Of a DNA stretch of 64,000 nucleotides, positions 26,316-37,596 are shown piece by piece. The DNA comes from Klebsiella grimontii (GTDB lineage: Bacteria; Pseudomonadota; Gammaproteobacteria; Enterobacterales; Enterobacteriaceae), in NCBI RefSeq assembly GCF_900200035.1, contig NZ_FZTC01000020.1:124001-188000 (forward strand), in the 5' to 3' direction. The notes beneath the pieces are model-generated. The model saw nothing but the letters and a program-made list of their open reading frames with translations, searched no databases and had not been told where the DNA came from. Positions within the stretch are counted from its first letter, which is position 1. Every line of letters starts with the position of its first letter. The position numbers and the translations under genes were made by a program.

Positions 26316-28364
26316 TTATTTACTGGCCGGGGGCTCTACCGCGGGCCGATCCTTTTCCTCATGGGCCAGGTCGAGCGCAATGTGAACCGTTTCATCAAGA
26401 TACGGATCGGGCTCCTGGTAATCCTTCGGCAGATCTTCCAACTTCTTCAGTAACGGCTTGCCTTCGCGTTTCAGGCGATCGTTAACGCGGGCCAGACGAA
26501 TCGCATCATCTTCTTCGTTCTCCTTTTCACGCTGCGCGTAGTTCAGGGAGACGATGTTGCGTTTGTCTTTCATCGCGTTATAGCGAGCAATGTCCTTCAT
26601 GATGTACTGGAATTCAGGATCTTTAGCGATACGCGCATCGTGACGTTTGAGCAGCTCCGGCCCAAACGGCGTCAGGTCACCGTATTTCACGTAGGTTGCC
26701 GCATTGACGCTGTCCCACGGTAGCGCGTTATCTTCATACTGCTCACCGGTTTCACGCTCTTCCGTTCCGGTCGGCATCATGATGTCCGGCGTCACACCCT
26801 TACGCTGAGTACTACCGCCGTTGATGCGATAGAATTTCTGAATGGTGTACTGTACGGAGCCCAGCGCCGGCCAGTCAGGACGCAGCATCTGGTCGTAGAT
26901 CCGGTTCAGCGAACGGTACTGCTGGACGGTCCCCTTGCCAAAGGTCGGCTCCCCGACGATCAGCGCGCGACCGTAGTCCTGCATCGCGGCGGCGAAAATT
27001 TCAGAAGCCGAGGCGCTGAAACGGTCGACCAGCACCACCAGCGGGCCTTTGTAGTACACCACGCCGTCGGTGTCGCTGTCTTCGCGCACTTTACCGTTGT
27101 TATCGCGCACCTGAACAACCGGACCGGATGGAATAAACAGACCAGAAAGCGAAACCGCTTCGGTCAGCGCTCCGCCGCCGTTGCTGCGCAGGTCGATAAC
27201 GATGCTGCTGACGTTCTGTTTCTCCAGCTTCTGCAGCTGAACCTTCACGTCATCCGTCAGGCCAACATAGAAACCAGGGATATCCAGCACGCCAACTTTT
27301 TCTTTGCCGACGGTTTTGACGGTCATTTTAACCGCGCGGTCTTCAAGACGGATGCGTTCGCGCGTGAGGGTAACAATCCGCGTTTTCGCGCCTTTACCCG
27401 CAGGCAGGATCTCCAGGCGAACCTTGCTGCCCTTTGGACCTTTGATTAACGCGACCACGTCATCAAGACGCCAGCCGATCACATCAACCATGCCTTTACC
27501 CGGCTGGCCGACGCCAACGATACGGTCACCCACGCTGATGGCTTTACTCTTCGCCGCAGGACCGCCTGCCACCAGCGAATTGATCACCGTGTAGTCGTCA
27601 TCCATCTGCAATACCGCGCCGATACCTTCGAGAGACAGGCTCATTTCGGTATTGAACTGCTCGGTATTGCGCGGTGAGAGATAGTTGGTATGCGGGTCGA
27701 TTTCACGCGCAAAGGCGGTCATCGCCAGTGAGAAAACATCTTCGCTGTTGGTTTGCGCCAGACGGCGAATGGCAAACTTGTAGCGGCGGGTTAAGGTTTC
27801 GCGAATCTCTTTATCATCTTTGCCCGCCAGCTTCAGGCTGAGCTGATCGAACTTCACCTTGGCATCCCACAGCGCATTCAGCTCGGCTTCATCTTTCGGC
27901 CAGGGCGACTTGCTGCGGTCAAGGTTAAAGTTATCATTGCCGGCAAAGTCCATCGGACGTTCCAGCACTTTCAATGCATATTGATAACGCTCGAAACGAC
28001 GTTTCTGCGCCAGGTTATACAGGTCGTAAAAAACGTCCAGCTTCCCGCTGCGCAGCTCATCGCCGATTTGATTCTTTTTCGCGGCAAACTGCGCCACGTC
28101 GCTGGCCAACAGCACGTTATGGCTGTAATCCAGCAGGTTCAGATAACGATCGAAAATTTTTGCCGAAAAGGCATTGTCGAGATCGAACTGACGGTAGTGG
28201 GAACGGGTAAAGCGCGATGTCACGCGCTCGCTCACCGTTGCGTGCTGCGGCTCTTCTTTCAGCACGGGGATTTGATCAATCCGGGTTATATCGTCCACGG
28301 CGAACGACTGGCCTGCGATTACCAGCAGGCCCGCCAACGCGGTGAGCTTAAAGAATTTGTTCAT
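26316..28364 (-). CDS. prc: Tail-specific protease Prc (Tsp)
   Basis: Periplasmic serine protease that removes misfolded and ssrA-tagged proteins and trims PBP3 and MepS, 682 residues as in E. coli. I start at ATG 28364, which begins a signal peptide (MNKFFKLTALAGLLVIAG, cut near SFA-VD); a longer in-frame start at 28412 would overlap proQ. The PDZ domain covers about 235-325 (GIGAVLQMDDDYTVIN). The catalytic Ser is in FSASASEIF and the Lys in TFGKGTVQQY. It follows proQ by 19 bases and is likely co-transcribed. Confidence 0.97.
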   Translation of the reverse strand: MNKFFKLTALAGLLVIAGQSFAVDDITRIDQIPVLKEEPQHATVSERVTSRFTRSHYRQFDLDNAFSAKIFDRYLNLLDYSHNVLLASDVAQFAAKKNQIGDELRSGKLDVFYDLYNLAQKRRFERYQYALKVLERPMDFAGNDNFNLDRSKSPWPKDEAELNALWDAKVKFDQLSLKLAGKDDKEIRETLTRRYKFAIRRLAQTNSEDVFSLAMTAFAREIDPHTNYLSPRNTEQFNTEMSLSLEGIGAVLQMDDDYTVINSLVAGGPAAKSKAISVGDRIVGVGQPGKGMVDVIGWRLDDVVALIKGPKGSKVRLEILPAGKGAKTRIVTLTRERIRLEDRAVKMTVKTVGKEKVGVLDIPGFYVGLTDDVKVQLQKLEKQNVSSIVIDLRSNGGGALTEAVSLSGLFIPSGPVVQVRDNNGKVREDSDTDGVVYYKGPLVVLVDRFSASASEIFAAAMQDYGRALIVGEPTFGKGTVQQYRSLNRIYDQMLRPDWPALGSVQYTIQKFYRINGGSTQRKGVTPDIMMPTGTEERETGEQYEDNALPWDSVNAATYVKYGDLTPFGPELLKRHDARIAKDPEFQYIMKDIARYNAMKDKRNIVSLNYAQREKENEEDDAIRLARVNDRLKREGKPLLKKLEDLPKDYQEPDPYLDETVHIALDLAHEEKDRPAVEPPASK

Positions 28365-28383
28365 GCCTGGCCCGGCCTCCGTT

Positions 28384-29067
28384 TCAGAACACCAGGTGTT
28401 CTGCGCGTACAATCATTGACATACCAGAAGTCAGCTGTACACGAACGCCATCTTTGGTGATTTCCAGGACGGTGGCGTCCATTGCATTATTACCTGCTTT
28501 CACCTTCAGTGCCTGGCCAACGGTCAATACAGACACATCTGATACAGGGGTATGACGCTCTTCGCGCGGCGCTTTAGCTGCTGGTGCCGGGCGCGGTTTA
28601 CGCTGCTCAGCGCCTTCTTTACGACGCGCCTGAGCCTGAGGACGAGGTTTACGCTCGCGACGAGCCCCCTCTTCCGGCTGGCCAGCGGCGGCGGCGGCTT
28701 CGCGTTTTTTCGCTTGCTGCGCTTCACGCTGCGCCTGGACGCGGGCTTTTGCTTCTTCAAGCTGCTGGCGGGCGTGAGCGACATGCTGCTCTTCCAGTTC
28801 GCCGCACGGGTTGCCGTCGAGGTCAACGCGGACTGCGCCAGGCTTAACGCCGTACAGGTAACGCCAGCTCGAAGTATAAAGACGCAGTGCAGCGCGAAGT
28901 TGGGTTTTGCTGAGATTCATCTCTCCGCCAACGCGCTCAACGAGATCCTGAAAAATACCGACTTTCAGGGGACGAGCTTCGCCTTCAGCGCTAAAACACT
29001 GAGGGAAGCGTTCGGCCAGAAACGCAATGACTTCTTTACTGCTATTCAACTTAGGTTGATTTTCCAT
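28384..29067 (-). CDS. proQ: RNA chaperone ProQ
   Basis: Global RNA-binding protein that acts with many small RNAs and mRNA 3' ends, 227 residues. The N-terminal FinO-like domain (about 1-115) includes KVGIFQDLV and [17 protein letters not shown] basic, Lys/Arg/Ala-rich disordered linker runs from about 120 to 175 and is slightly shorter than in E. coli. The C-terminal Tudor-like domain (about 178-227) ends IVRAEHLVF. First gene of a proQ-prc unit. Confidence 0.97.
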   Translation of the reverse strand: MENQPKLNSSKEVIAFLAERFPQCFSAEGEARPLKVGIFQDLVERVGGEMNLSKTQLRAALRLYTSSWRYLYGVKPGAVRVDLDGNPCGELEEQHVAHARQQLEEAKARVQAQREAQQAKKREAAAAAGQPEEGARRERKPRPQAQARRKEGAEQRKPRPAPAAKAPREERHTPVSDVSVLTVGQALKVKAGNNAMDATVLEITKDGVRVQLTSGMSMIVRAEHLVF

Positions 29068-29164
29068 GAAATTTCCTGATTACAACGGACGTAGCCAACA
29101 AGCCGCAGGCATGAACAGGCGTCATTATAATGACGTCATCGGTAAATGCTACGTTATCCGTTGA

Positions 29165-29662
29165 TTATCCTGCGACGCGGGTGAATATTTTTTGATAATC
29201 AGTCGCAGAAATGAGTTTTTCCAGATGCGCGACCAGTTCTGCCAGCCCCTGCTCATCTTCAGCGGTGAAGCGGGAATGGGCCGTGCTATCGATATCCAGC
29301 ACGCCGATAGTCCGATCGTTCACCCGTAACGGGAAGACAATTTCCGAATTACTGGCGGCATCGCAGGCGATGTGACCATCAAACGCGTGAACGTCTTCTA
29401 CCCGCTGCACGCGATTCTGCGCAACGGCAGCGCCGCATACGCCGCGCCCTACCGGAATCCGCACGCAGGCCAGCTTGCCCTGGAACGGGCCAAGGACCAG
29501 CGTATCGCCTTCCAGGAGATAAAAACCGGCCCAGTTCACTTCAGCCAGCCGCTCGAACAGCAGCGCGCTGGTATTTGAAATCATGGCCAGAAAACTGGTT
29601 TCGCCTGCCATTAACGCCTGAAAATCGCGGTTCAGATCCGCGTAGAATTCTTGTTTGTTCAT
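29165..29662 (-). CDS. msrC: Free methionine-(R)-sulfoxide reductase
   Basis: GAF-fold enzyme that reduces free methionine-R-sulfoxide with thioredoxin, 165 residues. The reactive cysteines of the family appear in KLACVRIPVG, GRGVCGAAV and HIACDAASNSEIV. Cytoplasmic. It is divergent from letA and stands alone. Close to E. coli MsrC (YebR) throughout. Confidence 0.95.
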   Translation of the reverse strand: MNKQEFYADLNRDFQALMAGETSFLAMISNTSALLFERLAEVNWAGFYLLEGDTLVLGPFQGKLACVRIPVGRGVCGAAVAQNRVQRVEDVHAFDGHIACDAASNSEIVFPLRVNDRTIGVLDIDSTAHSRFTAEDEQGLAELVAHLEKLISATDYQKIFTRVAG

Positions 29663-29794
29663 TATTTATTCGCTTAGTTGTCTTACTACCTTACACTTAC
29701 AGCCTAATAAAATAAGCTTTAAATGCATTCATGCTCAAGATGAATTCATTCCTGAGTTAAGATAGAGAGATACACTCATTTCTGTAAGCTATAA

Positions 29795-31078
29795 ATGCCA
29801 CTAAAAACACCCAGGATTACGCCAGCAAAAAAAATGATCGTCTACTCGGTCAGCGCGCCTGTTGCGCACGCTCACTATCAGCGCTGCCCGCAGTGCGATC
29901 TGCTGTTTCGTTTACCGGTCCTCAAAAAGAATCAAAGCGCCTGGTGTCCTCGCTGCAACGCCAAAGTGCGCGATGGCCGCGACTGGTCGCTTACCCGGCT
30001 GGGCAGCATGGCGATCGCGATGCTGCTGCTGATGCCTTTTGCCTGGAGCGAACCGCTTCTGCGCTTACATCTCTTAGGCGTGCGCATCGACGCTAACGTC
30101 CTTCAGGGCATCTGGCAAATGACCGGCCAGGGCGATCCGCTCACGGCGGCGATGGTGCTGTTTTGCGCGGTCGTCGCGCCGGTGCTGCTGGTCGTCTCAA
30201 TCGCCTACCTGTGGCTGGGTAACGTGCTGGGCATGAATCTGCGCCCGATACTGCTGATGCTGGAGCGGCTCAAAGAGTGGGTGATGCTGGATATTTACCT
30301 GGTCGGTATCGGCGTCGCCTCAATCAAAGTACAAGATTACGCCTTTCTGCAGCCCGGCATCGGGCTTATCGCCTATATCGCGCTCACCCTGCTCAGCATC
30401 CTGACGCTTATTCATATGAACGTTGAGGAGCTGTGGGAGCGTTTTTATCCCCAGCGCCCGGCGCTGCGGCCGGACAATAATCTCCAGGTTTGTCTCGGCT
30501 GTCATTATACCGGACATCGTGATTCCCGCGGGCGCTGCCGCCGCTGTCACACGCCCCTGCGCCACAGGCGCCGCCAAAGCCTGCAAAAGAGCTGGGCCGC
30601 GCTGATCGCGTCGATGGTTTTCCTGCTGCCTGCCAACCTGCTGCCGATCTCGATTATCTACGTCAACGGCGCGCGCCAGGACGACACCATTCTTTCCGGC
30701 ATTATGTCGCTGGCCAGCAGCAACGTGGCCATCGCCGGAGTGGTGTTCATCGCCAGTATTCTGGTCCCATTCACCAAAGTTATTGTATTGTTTACCCTGC
30801 TGGTCAGCATACAATTCAAGTGTGAACAGGGGTTACGTACCCGCATCCTGCTGCTGCGGCTGATTACCTGGATCGGCCGCTGGTCTATGTTGGATCTTTT
30901 TGTCATCGCATTAACCATGTCGCTGATCAACCGCGATCAGCTCCTCGCGTTTACGATGGGGCCCGCCGCGGTCTATTTTGGCGCCGCGGTAATATTAACT
31001 ATCCTTGCTGTTGAATGGCTGGACAGCCGCTTACTTTGGGACGCACATGAGTCAGGAAACGCCCGCTTCGCCGACTGA
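29795..31078 (+). CDS. letA: Lipid transport membrane protein LetA (YebS, PqiA family)
   Basis: Inner-membrane partner of LetB in lipid traffic between the membranes, 427 residues. Two zinc ribbons are visible: CPQCDLL with CPRCNAK (about 34-65) and CLGCHYT with CRRCHTP (about 234-260). Each precedes a bundle of hydrophobic segments, the duplicated PqiA architecture. letB begins 32 bases before the letA stop in another frame, so translation is tightly coupled. Confidence 0.95.
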   Translation: MPLKTPRITPAKKMIVYSVSAPVAHAHYQRCPQCDLLFRLPVLKKNQSAWCPRCNAKVRDGRDWSLTRLGSMAIAMLLLMPFAWSEPLLRLHLLGVRIDANVLQGIWQMTGQGDPLTAAMVLFCAVVAPVLLVVSIAYLWLGNVLGMNLRPILLMLERLKEWVMLDIYLVGIGVASIKVQDYAFLQPGIGLIAYIALTLLSILTLIHMNVEELWERFYPQRPALRPDNNLQVCLGCHYTGHRDSRGRCRRCHTPLRHRRRQSLQKSWAALIASMVFLLPANLLPISIIYVNGARQDDTILSGIMSLASSNVAIAGVVFIASILVPFTKVIVLFTLLVSIQFKCEQGLRTRILLLRLITWIGRWSMLDLFVIALTMSLINRDQLLAFTMGPAAVYFGAAVILTILAVEWLDSRLLWDAHESGNARFAD

Positions 31079-33680
31079 AGCCAAAATTAAAACTAAACGC
31101 CGCATTTCGCCCTTCTGGCTGCTGCCGGTCATTGCGCTACTGATTGCCGGTTGGCTGATATGGACCAGCTATCAGGATCGCGGTACGACGATCGTTATCG
31201 ACTTCCAGTCGGCCAACGGTATCGTTCCTGGGCGCACGCCTATCCGCTATCAGGGGGTAGAAGTCGGTACGGTCGAGAATATCTCGCTGAGTAAAGATCT
31301 GAGTAAAATTGAGGTTTCAGCCAGCGTCAAAGGCGATATGAAAGATGCGCTGCGCAAGGAGACGCAGTTCTGGCTGGTGACGCCGAAAGCTTCTCTTGCC
31401 GGCGTGTCGGGCCTCGATGCGCTGGTTGGCGGCAACTATATCGGCATGATGCCCGGTCAGGGCGAGCCTGAGGATCACTTTGTCGCTCTCGACACCCAGC
31501 CGAAGTATCACATCAATAACGGCGAGCTGATGATTCATCTCAAGTCAGCGGATTTGGGCTCGTTAACCAGCGGCTCGCTAGTCTATTTCCGCAAAATTCC
31601 GGTCGGCCGGGTGTATGACTACGCTATTAACCCGAACAATCAGGGCGTCACGATTGACGTACTGATCGAGCGCCGTTTCACGAACCTGGTGAAAAAAGAG
31701 AGCCGTTTCTGGAACGTCTCCGGCGTGAAAGCGGATGTCAGCCTGAGCGGCGCGAAGGTCCAGCTGGATAGCCTCTCGGCGCTGGTGAACGGCGCCATCG
31801 CCTTTGATTCCCCCGATGACTCTGCGCAGGCTCAGCAGAACACGGATTATCATTTATATGAAGACCTGGCGCACAGCCAGCGTGGGGTGGTGGTCAAACT
31901 GGATCTTCCCGACGGCGCGGGCTTAAAAGCCGGCTCTACGCCGCTGATGTACCAGGGTCTCGAGGTTGGCCAGCTCAGCAAGATGAATCTCAATTCCGAC
32001 GGGAAAGTGACCGGCGAAATGACCGTCGATCCGAGCGTCGTCAGCCTGCTGCGCGAGAAGACGCTGATTCAGATGAAGAAGCCGAAAATCTCTCTGGATA
32101 ACCCCAGCGTCAGCGCCCTGCTGACCGGCACTACCTTTGAACTGGTCCCCGGTGAAGGTGAGCCGCGCAACCAGTTTGCGGTACTGCCTGCCGATAAATC
32201 CATTCTGGAAGAACCGGATGTCGCGACCGTCACGCTCACCGCGCCGGAGAGCTACGGTATCGACGCCGGGCAGCCGCTCATTCTGCACGGCGTACAGATT
32301 GGTCAGGTTCTGGAGCGCAAGCTGAACGCCGATGGCGTCACTTTCCAGGTGGCGATTATGCCGGAGTACCGTTCACTGGTTCGCGGCGATAGCAAATTCG
32401 TGGTCAACAGCCGGATTGACGTCAAAGTCGGCATTGACGGCGTGCAGTTCCTCGGCGCCAGCGCCAGCGAATGGGTCAACGGCGGGATCCGCATTATTCC
32501 GGGCGACAAGGGGGCGATGCAAAGCCGCTATCCGCTGTATGCAAACCAGGAAAAGGCGCTGGAAAACAGCATGAGCGATCTGCCAACCACCACGCTTACG
32601 CTCTCAGCCGAGACGCTGCCGGACGTGCAGGCCGGCTCCGTGGTGCTGTACCGTAAATTTGCGGTCGGGGAGATCATTACCGTTCAGCCGCGCAAAAACG
32701 CCTTTGAGATCAATATCCATATCAAGCCGGAGTATCGCCATCTGCTGACCAGCAACAGCGTGTTCTGGGCCGAAGGCGGCGCCAAAGTGCAGCTTAACGG
32801 CAGCGGTCTGACGGTGCAGGCTTCCCCGCTCTCCCGCGCGCTGAAGGGCGCGATTAGCTTTGATAACCTCAGCGGCGCCAGCGCCAGCGCGCGGATCGAT
32901 AACAAACGGGTGCTGTATGCGTCGGAAACCGCCGCTCGCGCGGTGGGTGGGCAGATAACCCTGCACGCCTTCGACGCCGGTAAAATCGCCGAAGGGATGC
33001 CGATTCGCTATCTGGGGATCGATATTGGTCAGATCCAGTCGCTGAATTTAATTACCGCGAAAAACGAAGTGCAGGCGAAAGCGGTGCTCTACCCGGAATA
33101 CGTCAACACCTTTGCCCGCGCCGGAACGCGTTTCTCGGTGATTACGCCGCAGATTTCCGCGGCGGGCGTTGAACATCTGGATACCCTTTTCCAGGCCTAT
33201 ATCAACGTCGAGCCTGGCCGCGGTTCACCGCGTCGTGATTTCGAAATTCAGGAAACCACGATCAGTGATTCACGCTATATCGACGGCCTGAGCATTATCG
33301 TCGAAGTACCGGAAGCGGGTTCGCTGGGTATCGGCACGCCGGTACTGTTCCGCGGGCTCGAAGTGGGCACGGTGACCGGCCTGATGCTCGGTTCGATGTC
33401 GGATCGCGTGATGGTACAGCTGCGAATCAGCAAGCGTTATCAGTATCTGGTGCGCAACAACTCGGTGTTCTGGCTGGCTTCCGGCTATAGCCTCGACTTT
33501 GGCCTGATTGGCGGGGTGGTGAAAACCGGTACCTTTAATCAGTTCATTCGCGGCGGTATCGCGTTTGCCACGCCTCCGGGTACGCCGCTGGCGCCGAAAG
33601 CGCAGGATGGCAAACACTTCCTGCTGCTGGAGAGCGAACCGAAAGAGTGGCGCGAATGGGGCACCGCCCTGCCGCGCTAA
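31047..33680 (+). CDS. letB: Seven-MCE-domain lipid tunnel protein LetB (YebT)
   Basis: Periplasm-spanning MCE protein that stacks as hexameric rings to form a lipid tunnel from inner to outer membrane, 877 residues from ATG 31047. An earlier in-frame ATG at 31005 lies inside letA and adds an unrelated leader. One N-terminal membrane segment (about 21-40, [17 protein letters not shown]) is followed by seven MCE repeats, recognisable from recurrent blocks such as [55 protein letters not shown] and VLFRGLEVG. Overlaps letA by 32 bases. Confidence 0.97.
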   Translation: MSQETPASPTEAKIKTKRRISPFWLLPVIALLIAGWLIWTSYQDRGTTIVIDFQSANGIVPGRTPIRYQGVEVGTVENISLSKDLSKIEVSASVKGDMKDALRKETQFWLVTPKASLAGVSGLDALVGGNYIGMMPGQGEPEDHFVALDTQPKYHINNGELMIHLKSADLGSLTSGSLVYFRKIPVGRVYDYAINPNNQGVTIDVLIERRFTNLVKKESRFWNVSGVKADVSLSGAKVQLDSLSALVNGAIAFDSPDDSAQAQQNTDYHLYEDLAHSQRGVVVKLDLPDGAGLKAGSTPLMYQGLEVGQLSKMNLNSDGKVTGEMTVDPSVVSLLREKTLIQMKKPKISLDNPSVSALLTGTTFELVPGEGEPRNQFAVLPADKSILEEPDVATVTLTAPESYGIDAGQPLILHGVQIGQVLERKLNADGVTFQVAIMPEYRSLVRGDSKFVVNSRIDVKVGIDGVQFLGASASEWVNGGIRIIPGDKGAMQSRYPLYANQEKALENSMSDLPTTTLTLSAETLPDVQAGSVVLYRKFAVGEIITVQPRKNAFEINIHIKPEYRHLLTSNSVFWAEGGAKVQLNGSGLTVQASPLSRALKGAISFDNLSGASASARIDNKRVLYASETAARAVGGQITLHAFDAGKIAEGMPIRYLGIDIGQIQSLNLITAKNEVQAKAVLYPEYVNTFARAGTRFSVITPQISAAGVEHLDTLFQAYINVEPGRGSPRRDFEIQETTISDSRYIDGLSIIVEVPEAGSLGIGTPVLFRGLEVGTVTGLMLGSMSDRVMVQLRISKRYQYLVRNNSVFWLASGYSLDFGLIGGVVKTGTFNQFIRGGIAFATPPGTPLAPKAQDGKHFLLLESEPKEWREWGTALPR

Positions 33681-33686
33681 GCATAA

Positions 33687-33716
33687 CAGGCTCCGGTGTC
33701 CGCCGCCGGAGCCTTT
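33687..33716 (+). terminator. letAB terminator (weak)
   Basis: AGGCTCCGG and CCGGAGCCT arms flank a short loop seven bases after the letB stop. Only a short TTTA tract follows, so efficiency is uncertain. Confidence 0.5.
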
Positions 33717-33758
33717 ATGGTAAACTACGCCCCCTTTTTTCCTTGTGGTGCGCTCCCC

Positions 33759-35192
33759 GTGGCTCAAAACGCTGTCTATCTTCCTGAAGAATTCCTCGCT
33801 CAAATGCGTGCGGCCATGCCGACGCATCTCTCTTTTGACGACTTTATCGCCGCCTGCCAGCGCCAGCTGCGGCGGAGCATTCGCGTCAATACGCTGAAAA
33901 TCACGGTGGCTGATTTTTTGCAGCTGGTAGCCCCCTATCGCTGGCAGCTCACGCCGGTTCCGTGGTGCGAAGAGGGTTTCTGGATCGAGCGTGAAGACGA
34001 AGACGACCTGCCGCTGGGCAGCACGGCCGAGCATCTTAGCGGGCTGTTTTATATCCAGGAAGCCAGCTCCATGCTGCCGGTCGCCGCGCTGTTTGCCGAT
34101 GGTGAAACGCCGCAGCGGGTGATGGATGTCGCCGCCGCGCCGGGCTCTAAAACCACGCAAATCGCCGCGCGCATGGGCAATGAAGGCGGCATTCTGGCCA
34201 ATGAGTATTCCGCCAGCCGGGTTAAAGTCCTGCACGCCAATATCAGCCGCTGCGGAATTAGCAACGTGGCGCTGACCCATTTCGATGGTCGGGTATTCGG
34301 CGCCGCGCTGCCGGAATGCTTTGACGCGATCCTGCTCGACGCCCCCTGCTCCGGCGAAGGGGTAGTACGTAAAGACCCCGATGCGCTGAAAAACTGGTCA
34401 CCGGAAAGCAACGCGGAGATCGCGCTAACCCAGCGTGAACTTATCGACAGCGCGTTTCACGCCCTTCGCCCCGGCGGGACGCTGGTTTACTCCACCTGCA
34501 CCCTGAACCGGCAAGAAAACGAAGAGGTGGTCAACGGGCTGCTAGCGCGCTATCCGCAGGCGGTGCAAGTTCTGCCGCTCGGCTCGCTGTTCCCCCAGGC
34601 CAGCGAAGCGCTGACCGACGAGGGTTTCCTGCACGTCTTTCCGCAGATTTTTGACTGCGAAGGGTTCTTCGTCGCCCGCTTACGCAAAACCGCCGCCATC
34701 GAGCCGCTCCCGGCGCCGGGCTATAAAGTCGGGAAATTCCCCTTCACGCCGCTTAAAACCCGCGAATCCGCCGCCGTTATTGCCGCCGCCGCCGCGGTCG
34801 GTCTGCAGTGGAGCGCCGAGCATACGCTCTGGCAGCGTGATAAAGAGATCTGGCTCTTCCCGCAGGCGCTCGAAGCGCTGTTCGGTAAAGTGCGCTTTTC
34901 CCGCATCGGGATCCGGCTCGCCGAAACCCACAACAAAGGCTACCGCTGGCAGCACGAAGCGGTGATTGCGCTTGCCGCGCCGGCCGCGCCCTTTGCGCTA
35001 ACTCAGGCCGAAGCGGAAGAGTGGTACCGCGGTCGCGACGTCTATCCGGAAACGCTCCCGGAGAAGGATGATGCGATTGTCACCTATCAGGGCGCGCCGC
35101 TCGGGCTGGCGAAAAAAGTCGGGTCGCGTTTAAAAAACAGCTATCCCCGCGAACTGGTGCGCGACGGTAAGCTTTTTAGCAAAAAAGCGTGA
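33759..35192 (+). CDS. rsmF: 16S rRNA (cytosine1407-C5)-methyltransferase
   Basis: RsmF (YebU) makes m5C1407 in 16S rRNA, 477 residues from the GTG at 33759. This start gives [16 protein letters not shown], matching the E. coli N-terminus; an ATG at 33696 would add 21 residues. The Rossmann core has the SAM loop [12 protein letters not shown]. The two RNA m5C-methyltransferase cysteines are in [10 protein letters not shown] and VYSTCTLNR. The C-terminal PUA-like region ends [15 protein letters not shown]. Confidence 0.95.
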   Translation: MAQNAVYLPEEFLAQMRAAMPTHLSFDDFIAACQRQLRRSIRVNTLKITVADFLQLVAPYRWQLTPVPWCEEGFWIEREDEDDLPLGSTAEHLSGLFYIQEASSMLPVAALFADGETPQRVMDVAAAPGSKTTQIAARMGNEGGILANEYSASRVKVLHANISRCGISNVALTHFDGRVFGAALPECFDAILLDAPCSGEGVVRKDPDALKNWSPESNAEIALTQRELIDSAFHALRPGGTLVYSTCTLNRQENEEVVNGLLARYPQAVQVLPLGSLFPQASEALTDEGFLHVFPQIFDCEGFFVARLRKTAAIEPLPAPGYKVGKFPFTPLKTRESAAVIAAAAAVGLQWSAEHTLWQRDKEIWLFPQALEALFGKVRFSRIGIRLAETHNKGYRWQHEAVIALAAPAAPFALTQAEAEEWYRGRDVYPETLPEKDDAIVTYQGAPLGLAKKVGSRLKNSYPRELVRDGKLFSKKA

Positions 35193-35307
35193 TGGCGCCT
35201 CGAAAAACAGCACTTTTTCACTGGCGCTTTACGCCCGTTTGTCTACGCTGAAAAATGTCGGCCTCAACTGGTCGTACCACAAATTAGCAGACAAACGGGG
35301 TGAATTT

Positions 35308-35547
35308 ATGAGTAAAACCAGCGTACGTATCGGCGCGTTTGAAATAGACGACGCCGAACTGCACGGCGAACAGCAGGGAGAGCGAACGTTAAGCATTCCC
35401 TGCAAATCCGATCCGGATTTATGCATGCAGCTTGATGCATGGGACGCGGACACCAGCGTGCCCGCCATACTTGATGGTGAACATTCCGTCCTCTACCGTA
35501 AGCACTACGATCGCCAGTCCGATGCCTGGATCATGCGCCTCGCCTGA
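35308..35547 (+). CDS. yebV: Conserved small protein YebV
   Basis: Small protein of 79 residues matching E. coli YebV (KTSVRIGAFEIDDAELHG, IPCKSDPDLCMQLDAWD). Function unknown; expression of this family rises with sigma-S and stress in E. coli. The ATG at 35308 follows GGGGTG; a longer in-frame start at 35239 has no support. Followed by a hairpin and yebW. Confidence 0.9.
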   Translation: MSKTSVRIGAFEIDDAELHGEQQGERTLSIPCKSDPDLCMQLDAWDADTSVPAILDGEHSVLYRKHYDRQSDAWIMRLA

Positions 35548-35555
35548 TTCAAATG

Positions 35556-35580
35556 AACCCGTCGCCTGAGACGGGTTATT
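35556..35580 (+). terminator. yebV terminator (weak)
   Basis: AACCCGTC-GCCTGA-GACGGGTT forms an eight-base stem followed by ATTTATTT. Confidence 0.55.
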
Positions 35581-35644
35581 TATTTCCCCGCTTTTCCGAC
35601 ATCTCCTACACTTAACAATATGTTTTTCAGGATATGAGGCCAGG

Positions 35645-35836
35645 ATGTTTGCCTTAGTACTGTTTATTTGTTACCTGGACGGCGGCTGTGAAGATATCGT
35701 TGTTGATGTTTACGATAACGAGCGGCAGTGCATAACCGCCATGGACGATCAGCGGATACGCCACGGTGGCTGCTTTCCGGTAGAAGATTTTATCGACAGT
35801 TTCTGGCTCCCCGCCCGAGAATACAGCGATTTTTAG
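35645..35836 (+). CDS. yebW: Conserved small protein YebW
   Basis: Protein of 63 residues matching E. coli YebW (MFALVLFICYLDGGCEDIVVDVY ... EYSDF). Function unknown. It is cysteine-rich for its size, with a short hydrophobic N-terminus that may be a signal or membrane helix. Its stop overlaps the convergent pphA stop by four bases. Confidence 0.88.
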   Translation: MFALVLFICYLDGGCEDIVVDVYDNERQCITAMDDQRIRHGGCFPVEDFIDSFWLPAREYSDF

Positions 35837-36486
35837 CCCGCCAGCTGTAGCGCCACCAGGGTTAGCTCTCCACCAAATACGGCCCCTGTATCGATATAAT
35901 GCTGGTTATCGCTGTCGTAGCGCCGTTGGAGCGGCGTATGGCCGAACCAGAAATGATCGGCGCCGGCAATCGCGCCGTGTCGCCCGGCGAAATGGTCGGT
36001 AAGCCGCTGCCGACGCCACAACACCTGATGCTCATCGACGGCGCGCTGCCAGCGATATACCGCGGCGGGGTAATCAGCATGGGCAATCACGTGCACCTGC
36101 CCACCGCTGTGGAGTTCGATAATCAGCGGTAGGTCGCGGCAGGAGGCGATAAGCTCCGCAAGGCGCCGCCTCTGGTTCTGCGGGGATTGCGTATACCAGC
36201 CGCCTCCGTTCATCTCCCAGAGCCGCATGTCGCCGCCCGCAAGCGCCTCCAGCGCCATCTGCTCATGGTTTCCACGCACCGCGCAAACCCAGCGATAGCG
36301 CAGTAAATCCAGGCATTGCGCGCTTTGTGGCCCACGATCGATCAGATCGCCCACCGAGAGAAGCAGGTCCTGATAAGGGTCAAACCTGCGCTCGCGAAGG
36401 GCCGCCATCAGACGTGCGAAACAGCCGTGCAGGTCGCCCACCAGCCAGATATTACGCCAGGCGGAACCGTTAATGCGCTGATACAT
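35833..36486 (-). CDS. pphA: Serine/threonine protein phosphatase PphA
   Basis: PPP-family metallophosphatase of 217 residues, related to the lambda phosphatase and linked in E. coli to misfolded-protein signalling. Metal and phosphate motifs are GDLHGC (about 18-23), VGDLIDRGPQS, RGNHEQM, IAHADYP and the terminal DTGAVFGGELTL. I start at ATG 36486, seven bases after AGGAGG; an in-frame ATG at 36504 precedes that site. In E. coli the next locus is sdsR-yebY, but here about 7 kb of accessory genes intervenes. Confidence 0.95.
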   Translation of the reverse strand: MYQRINGSAWRNIWLVGDLHGCFARLMAALRERRFDPYQDLLLSVGDLIDRGPQSAQCLDLLRYRWVCAVRGNHEQMALEALAGGDMRLWEMNGGGWYTQSPQNQRRRLAELIASCRDLPLIIELHSGGQVHVIAHADYPAAVYRWQRAVDEHQVLWRRQRLTDHFAGRHGAIAGADHFWFGHTPLQRRYDSDNQHYIDTGAVFGGELTLVALQLAG

Positions 36487-36651
36487 ATTATGTCCTCCTG
36501 GCATAATTATAGGAAAAATCCGTCACTTCAACGCCCGTAATATTGGCACCTCAATCGACTTTAAACGAAAGGCAAATATAGTCCGGCGAGGCATTAAGCT
36601 CCCCGAGATATATCCATAGAATAGAGGCTAAATAACTCCGAGGTATTCATC

Positions 36652-37596
36652 GTGACGGATAACAGCCTGCATTCAGCCAGCGTAGTTGAACGACGCCCAA
36701 ATCTTATTGCCGATCTGGTGATGGGTCGGCTAACCCCTGCCCCCATCTGGCAACAACGCCATTACCGGCTTAAGTTTTTGCTGCGCACGGTATTATTTTA
36801 TGCGCCAACGCGCAGCATGCTGGAGAGCCTGGCGGCGCGTGCGGACTTCAATCAGCTGCTGGCCGCTCAGGTGACGCTGCCGGGCAAAGTTCATCGCCAG
36901 TATTTGACCCGCGGATTAAACGCCAGCCAGCGCGCGCAGGCCATTATCAGCCACTACCAGTTCGTCGATTCCCTGGGAGGCTCGCGCCTTGCGGGCGCCA
37001 TGACCGCCGCGAAAGAGACGCCGCTGCTTGAGCTAACGGGCAAAGACGACAGCCGGTTTACGCTCTCCGCCTCTTCGGCGGGTAAAGCCGAACGCGAGGG
37101 CGAGACGACGCTATGGCTGCGCGATAGCGATGAGACCGTGCTGGCCAGCGCGACCTTTAGCGTCACCCGCCAGCAGGAGCAATGGCAGCTGACCATCGGC
37201 GGTCTGCAGGGGCCGCGCAGCAATATCCCGCATGACGTAATTAAGCGGGCGACGCGCGCCTGTTACGGCCTGTTCCCAAAACGCCTGCTGCTGGAGTTTA
37301 TCTGGTTGATGGCGGCGCGCTGCCACGTTCATCATATTTACGGGGTCAGCGATAACGGTCACGTCTTCCGCGCGCTGCGCTATCGGCTGAGTAAAGGGCG
37401 TCATTTTCACGCCAGCTACGATGAGTTCTGGCAATCTATCGATGGCGTCGCCGACGGCGACTGGCGCTGGCGCTTACCGCTGCAGCTGGAAAGAAAGACG
37501 CTTGAGAGCATCGCCAGCAAGAAGCGCGCTGAATATCGTCGCCGCTTTCAACTGCTGGATGATATGGCCGCTCAGATGGCGATACTCATGGATTAG
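36652..37596 (+). CDS. VirK/YbjX family protein (DUF535)
   Basis: Protein of 314 residues in the DUF535 family, which includes Shigella VirK, Salmonella VirK/SomA and E. coli YbjX. Visible family features are GLNASQRAQAIISHYQF, the central TFSVTRQQEQWQLTIGGLQGP block, and the end block YRLSKGRHFHASYDEFW. No signal peptide is evident. The start is GTG at 36652. Family members are linked to envelope changes and antimicrobial peptide survival, and some are PhoP-controlled; no good PhoP box was found here. Accessory relative to E. coli at this locus. Confidence 0.85.
   Translation: MTDNSLHSASVVERRPNLIADLVMGRLTPAPIWQQRHYRLKFLLRTVLFYAPTRSMLESLAARADFNQLLAAQVTLPGKVHRQYLTRGLNASQRAQAIISHYQFVDSLGGSRLAGAMTAAKETPLLELTGKDDSRFTLSASSAGKAEREGETTLWLRDSDETVLASATFSVTRQQEQWQLTIGGLQGPRSNIPHDVIKRATRACYGLFPKRLLLEFIWLMAARCHVHHIYGVSDNGHVFRALRYRLSKGRHFHASYDEFWQSIDGVADGDWRWRLPLQLERKTLESIASKKRAEYRRRFQLLDDMAAQMAILMD

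Noticed and set aside
28365-28412. Upstream extension of prc by 16 residues
   Set aside because: It overlaps proQ, and the signal peptide begins properly only at the 28364 ATG, which also gives the E. coli length.
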